NCBI GenBank assembly: GCA_041200185.1
Contig: CP165730.1
Location: 62,001-126,000 of the forward strand
From: G041200185 sp041200185
GTDB lineage: Bacteria > Pseudomonadota > Alphaproteobacteria > BNTO01
DNA: 64,000 nt
Direction of reading: 5' to 3'
Numbering within the stretch: position 1 is the first letter of the stretch; every line of letters begins with the position of its first letter. Of this stretch, positions 61,074 to 64,000 are shown one piece after another. Position numbers and translations under genes: made by a program. The notes under the pieces are model-generated. The model was not told the DNA's origin. It saw only the letters and a list, made by a program, of their open reading frames with translations, and ran no database searches.

Positions 61074-62625
61074 CCCCCCCCCTCTCCTGCTCTCGTCTTA
61101 TTTCACGTTGAACTAAGCCTTTAAAGACCTCACCACGATCCTCATAGCTCCTGAATTGGTCAAAACTCGCACAAGCTGGCGACAGCAAAACAACCCGTCG
61201 GCCCCTATATTCCTTCAGGGAACGCCGTCCAAAAGTCTCCCCTTGCTGAGCTGCTTTCAACGCCTCCTGAAGAGCTGTTGCAAGATCTCCACAGGCCATA
61301 TGCGGCACCTCCGCTCCCAACTCCTTCGAAAAACGATCCGCCGACTCGCCAATTAAAAACACGCAGGCCACCCTCTTCATAAAAGGCACCGCCGGCGTCA
61401 ATCCGTCACTCTTTGCCCTCCCCCCGGCAATCAAGTAGATCACATCATCAGGAAAACTCTCTAGCGCCTTTGAGGTCGACTCTGCATTCGTCGCCTTGCT
61501 GTCATTAATGAAAAGGATTTCCTCTTCTGCGCCTCCTGTCCTACCAACCTCTTCCAGTCGATGCGGCAACCCCTGAAATGTCCTCAATCCCTCGCGCAAA
61601 GCGTCCTCGGCAACGCCTATTTGCCGTGCCATCATTGTCGCTAAAGCCATATTTTGCCAGTTATGCCGCCCAACCAGATTTTTGAAGTCCGAAAAATTCA
61701 ACGTCCCCCCCGCCGAGCTAATCTGACACTTGTCGTGGAACACCCCATCAACGTCCACAAAGGCATCGCTCGATTCAGCATCCCCCTTGCCAGGCGCCAA
61801 TACTGACACACCCCTAACTGGTCTTTTCCGATCCTTCAACGCCTTCCAAGTCTGACGCGATGGTACGTCATCCACCCCCATAATGGCTAATCCTGCTCCG
61901 TCAAAAACCTTCCTTTTCGCCTCCACATACGCCTCAAGCGATCCATGCCGATCCAGATGATCCGGGGTCAAATTAGTCCAAAGAGCCACGTCGAGCCCTA
62001 AGTTATGCGACCAGGCCAACTGAAAGGATGACAATTCTAATACGTAGACCGGAGGGACATCCTCCTGCCCTACCCCACTTTTTTGAGCCGCTTCTATCGC
62101 CTTCTGAAGGTTTTCGCGCGGCCAATTCGTTGCCTTAGGATGTCCTTCCGATTCCCCTCGCAGGGACGCCAGCCATGTTTCCACCCGCTGCCTCATCGCC
62201 GCATCACCATCCGGCAAATCCAGTACTGGAACACCGATATTTCCCCCCAACTGGACATGAGGATAAACCTGCTTGAGTAAATGATGAACCAATGCCGTCG
62301 TTGTCGACTTGCCATTGGTACCCGTCACACCCATGAAAAAAGCACGCCCCACAGCCGCTCGGAAAAGGTCCAAATCACTCACGATGGGTACGCCCTTCTC
62401 TCGAGCCTTCAGAACAACGGGATGCTGAAAAGGAATCCCCGGACTTGCCATCACAGCCGCCACAGAATCAAAATCGAGTGTCTCAAGAGCCGGCCTCCAC
62501 GCATACTCTTCCCAGAAATCATCAAATAACCTCACGGCCACTCCAAGACGCCCCCAAAAATCCTGTGCTGCCCTTCCCGTTTTTCCGATGCCAAGAATAA
62601 TCTCTTGCTTCAAATCCAGCCTCAT
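61060..62625 (-). CDS. murD: UDP-N-acetylmuramoylalanine-D-glutamate ligase
   Basis: The 521-residue cytoplasmic ligase adds D-Glu to UDP-MurNAc-L-Ala. Marks: IILGIGKTGRAAQDF, the ATP loop GVTGTNGKSTTTALVHHLL, GGNIGVPVLDL, VLELSSFQLAW, TPDHLDRHGSLEAY, and FINDSKATNAEST. An insert of about 40-50 residues (around 160-205, GESEGHPKATNWPRENLQ) makes it longer than the usual ~450. Its last codons form the G9 tract. It leads a murD-ftsW pair; mraY is not found upstream. Confidence 0.96.
   Translation of the reverse strand: MRLDLKQEIILGIGKTGRAAQDFWGRLGVAVRLFDDFWEEYAWRPALETLDFDSVAAVMASPGIPFQHPVVLKAREKGVPIVSDLDLFRAAVGRAFFMGVTGTNGKSTTTALVHHLLKQVYPHVQLGGNIGVPVLDLPDGDAAMRQRVETWLASLRGESEGHPKATNWPRENLQKAIEAAQKSGVGQEDVPPVYVLELSSFQLAWSHNLGLDVALWTNLTPDHLDRHGSLEAYVEAKRKVFDGAGLAIMGVDDVPSRQTWKALKDRKRPVRGVSVLAPGKGDAESSDAFVDVDGVFHDKCQISSAGGTLNFSDFKNLVGRHNWQNMALATMMARQIGVAEDALREGLRTFQGLPHRLEEVGRTGGAEEEILFINDSKATNAESTSKALESFPDDVIYLIAGGRAKSDGLTPAVPFMKRVACVFLIGESADRFSKELGAEVPHMACGDLATALQEALKAAQQGETFGRRSLKEYRGRRVVLLSPACASFDQFRSYEDRGEVFKGLVQREIRREQERGGDAAV
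61074..61082. repeat. C9/G9 homopolymer at the murD-ftsW junction
   Basis: Nine C on the plus strand. In the coding sense the Gs encode part of the murD C-terminus (ERGGDAAV) and act as the purine-rich site next to the ftsW ATG. Confidence 0.8.
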
Positions 62626-63165
62626 TCTTGCCGACCTCTCGCCCCATTTTCCTCTTTTCTCTTCCTTTTCGCCAAGGGTTTTTTCTCCAGTTATCCCGTC
62701 GACGACAGAACACTATCCCCACCCACCTTTCAATGGCTCTTTTATCAGCAAGCTAACAACAATCCCTCCTTGCAAAATCAGGTTTAAGCTGGCTTCATCG
62801 TCGGTTTTAACCTTCTCATCTCTAGATCATTTTGATCCATATCCGTTAGAATTGTTGGGACACCTACCTATTCGCTAGAAAAATGAGACCCCTCGCACAG
62901 TAACTTTCTTGAAATCACAAGCGGTCACCTCTGCCTATTTCGGACAGAAAAGCTAGAGGGTAACAGCCGAAGTGGGCATGAGAATCCACTGATAAAGACA
63001 CGCTCTCTTGTGGGTACAACCAGGTCGGATGCTTTACACTCTCTCTAATTCTTTTTTGATTCAACATTGGAGTCTCTTACACACCTGCCCAGGTCCCGCA
63101 GATACCTCCTCCAAAACAGCCTCTCAAGCCCGCCAGCAGCGCCCAACCCTGATGGGAGTTGTTTC
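62626..63165. other. 540-bp gap without a clear gene
   Basis: Between dksA and murD, both on the minus strand. A 96-codon plus-strand ORF (62588-62878) overlaps murD and is Ser/Pro/Phe-rich; it looks spurious. No tRNA, hairpin terminator or mraY remnant was seen. Confidence 0.45.
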
Positions 63166-63744
63166 CTAATCCTCCGAGTACTCCTTCTCGTGGCGTTCGT
63201 GGCGTTCCTGAGCCTCGATGCTGAGCGTAGCAATGGGTCGCGCTTCAAGGCGACGCAGGGAAATAGGCTCGCCCGTCTCTTCGCAGTATCCGTAAGTTCC
63301 ATCCTCGATGCGCTGCAAAGCCTCGTCAATTTTGTGGATCAATTTGCGCTCGCGGTCCCTTGTTCTCAATTCGAGAGATTGACTGACAACGCCGCAGGCA
63401 ACGTCAATTGAGTCCGCCGCCGCCAGAGCGCCCATCATGTTGTCGAGCGTCTCCTGTGTTTCCCCTAGTAGTTGTTTTTTCCATGCCAACAACTTGCGCC
63501 TGAAATAAAGCTGTTGTCTCGCGTTCATAAAAGGCTCATCTTCTGAGGGCTTATACCCCTGTGGCAAATCCCGAGACTCAGCCTCCTCCTCATCTTCTTC
63601 TGAAACGTCCTGCTGAGAGGGGCTATCACGCCACACTCCCCACTGAGTTTGTTGTTTTCCCTGTTGGAGCTTTTTGCGATCCAGCCTCCCCTCCGTTAGG
63701 CCCCGATCTAAAACTTCTACAGCCTTTTTCCTAGCTCCGAGCAT
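63166..63744 (-). CDS. dksA: RNA polymerase-binding transcription factor DksA
   Basis: The 192-residue protein binds the RNA polymerase secondary channel and, with ppGpp, retunes rRNA and stress promoters. The coiled-coil core starts at EPFMNARQQLYFRRKLLAWK and continues ELRTRDRERKLIHKIDEALQ. The C-terminal globule GTYGYCEETGEPISLRRLEA keeps only one of the four zinc cysteines, as in other alphaproteobacteria. An acidic/Gln-rich N-terminal extension of about 70 residues (SEEDEEEAESRD) is longer than usual. AGGA lies ~7 bases before the ATG. Confidence 0.95.
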   Translation of the reverse strand: MLGARKKAVEVLDRGLTEGRLDRKKLQQGKQQTQWGVWRDSPSQQDVSEEDEEEAESRDLPQGYKPSEDEPFMNARQQLYFRRKLLAWKKQLLGETQETLDNMMGALAAADSIDVACGVVSQSLELRTRDRERKLIHKIDEALQRIEDGTYGYCEETGEPISLRRLEARPIATLSIEAQERHERHEKEYSED

Positions 63745-63880
63745 TGCCTTCCTTTACTCAAATCCAGCCCTATTATGTCCATTACAGACAAGTTCGAAAA
63801 AAAAGACAACCCCACCTTCGCACCTCTTGCACATTTTGAGTATCACCCTCTTGACGCACATTTTAAAATCTGCCACCCTG

Positions 63881-64000
63881 TTACTGGGTGTTGGGGAATA
63901 CTCCAACTCCTTTCTCTTCAGTCCAGATCGATGTTGACCGTAAGGTCTGCTGTTGCGTGTCTTTGAAGAGATCCCAAATTTCTTCTGCAGATCGAAAAGT
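63881..64000 (-). CDS. C-terminal end of an unidentified protein
   Basis: The last 39 codons of a minus-strand gene enter from the right edge. The end reads TFRSAEEIWDLFKDTQQQTL and stops at TAA (63881-63883). Composition is protein-like and the direction matches dksA, 136 bases downstream. Too short to assign. Confidence 0.4.
   Translation of the reverse strand, partial: TFRSAEEIWDLFKDTQQQTLRSTSIWTEEKGVGVFPNTQ

Noticed and set aside
62588..62878. 96-codon plus-strand ORF
   Set aside because: Overlaps murD, is Ser/Pro/Phe-rich, and lacks a ribosome-binding site.
1..64000. CRISPR arrays, rRNA, intact insertion sequences or phage genes
   Set aside because: No regularly spaced repeats, transposase or phage signatures were seen.

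Overview
The window looks like a chromosomal stretch of an alphaproteobacterium, probably a host-associated or intracellular lineage (Holosporales-like by inference; no taxonomic marker was searched). Evidence for Alphaproteobacteria: an SRP RNA directly upstream of dnaX, tRNA-Trp followed by secE and nusG, the alpha-type AddAB helicase-nuclease pair, a DksA with an alpha-style near-cysteine-free zinc-finger region, and a murD-ftsW pair. Base composition is intermediate. Coding density is uneven: compact housekeeping blocks alternate with AT-rich gaps of 0.5-1.75 kb that hold no convincing genes. There is no rRNA, CRISPR array, phage or intact insertion sequence.

Layout. 0-2.8 kb: ATP synthase atpH-atpA-atpG (minus; atpG runs off the left edge). 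2.9-7.4 kb: SRP RNA, dnaX, addB. 7.8-13.6 kb: accessory block with a frameshifted secreted protein carrying a HEMGH motif, a GEXH-type lipoprotein and its internally deleted paralogue, a MATE exporter and a secreted BspA-type leucine-rich-repeat (LRR) protein. 14-16.4 kb: trigger factor, tRNA-Leu, nusG, secE, tRNA-Trp. 16.6-17.8 kb: a second secreted LRR protein, put out of frame by a G9 tract in its signal peptide. 18-20 kb: rlmE, frr and a zincin-family protein that has lost its HExxH. 20.3-26.5 kb: nusA-infB-SulP transporter. 26.5-28.8 kb: a secreted protein with a tandem ~150-residue repeat and a small membrane protein. 29.3-34.4 kb: gatC-xseA, pssA, holC and a HIT-family protein. 36-37.9 kb: parA-parB flanked by two parS-like sites. 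39.2-41.4 kb: rpsP, a phosphorylase-like lipoprotein and a CYTH (ThTPase-like) enzyme. 42-44.7 kb: gpmI with an EnvC-like fragment. 45.4-50.8 kb: LolA-like protein, addA, rodA. 50.9-59.8 kb: an island of exported proteins of unknown function, three of them coiled coils, with a second MATE exporter and a Vat-like acetyltransferase. 59.9-63.7 kb: ftsW, murD, dksA, and the 3' end of one more gene at the right edge.

Working together. The housekeeping genes cover ATP synthesis, DNA replication and recombination (DnaX, HolC, AddAB, XseA), transcription and translation (NusA, NusG, IF-2, RRF, trigger factor, S16, GatC), chromosome partition (ParAB/parS), and wall growth and division (RodA, FtsW, MurD). 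Several conserved operons are broken up: nusG lacks rplK, nusA lacks rimP, gatC lacks gatA, rpsP lacks rimM/trmD, and addA is ~39 kb from addB. This suggests heavy rearrangement.

The accessory genes are mostly exported proteins with LRR, coiled-coil or unknown domains, which fits a surface or host-interaction repertoire. The most interesting signals are the G9 homopolymer in the LRR signal peptide (a candidate phase-variation switch), a second G9 tract forming the ribosome-binding region of ftsW, a 597-codon ORF lying antisense across a whole MATE gene, the decayed or frameshifted paralogues, and the 50.9-59.8 kb cluster of exported proteins.
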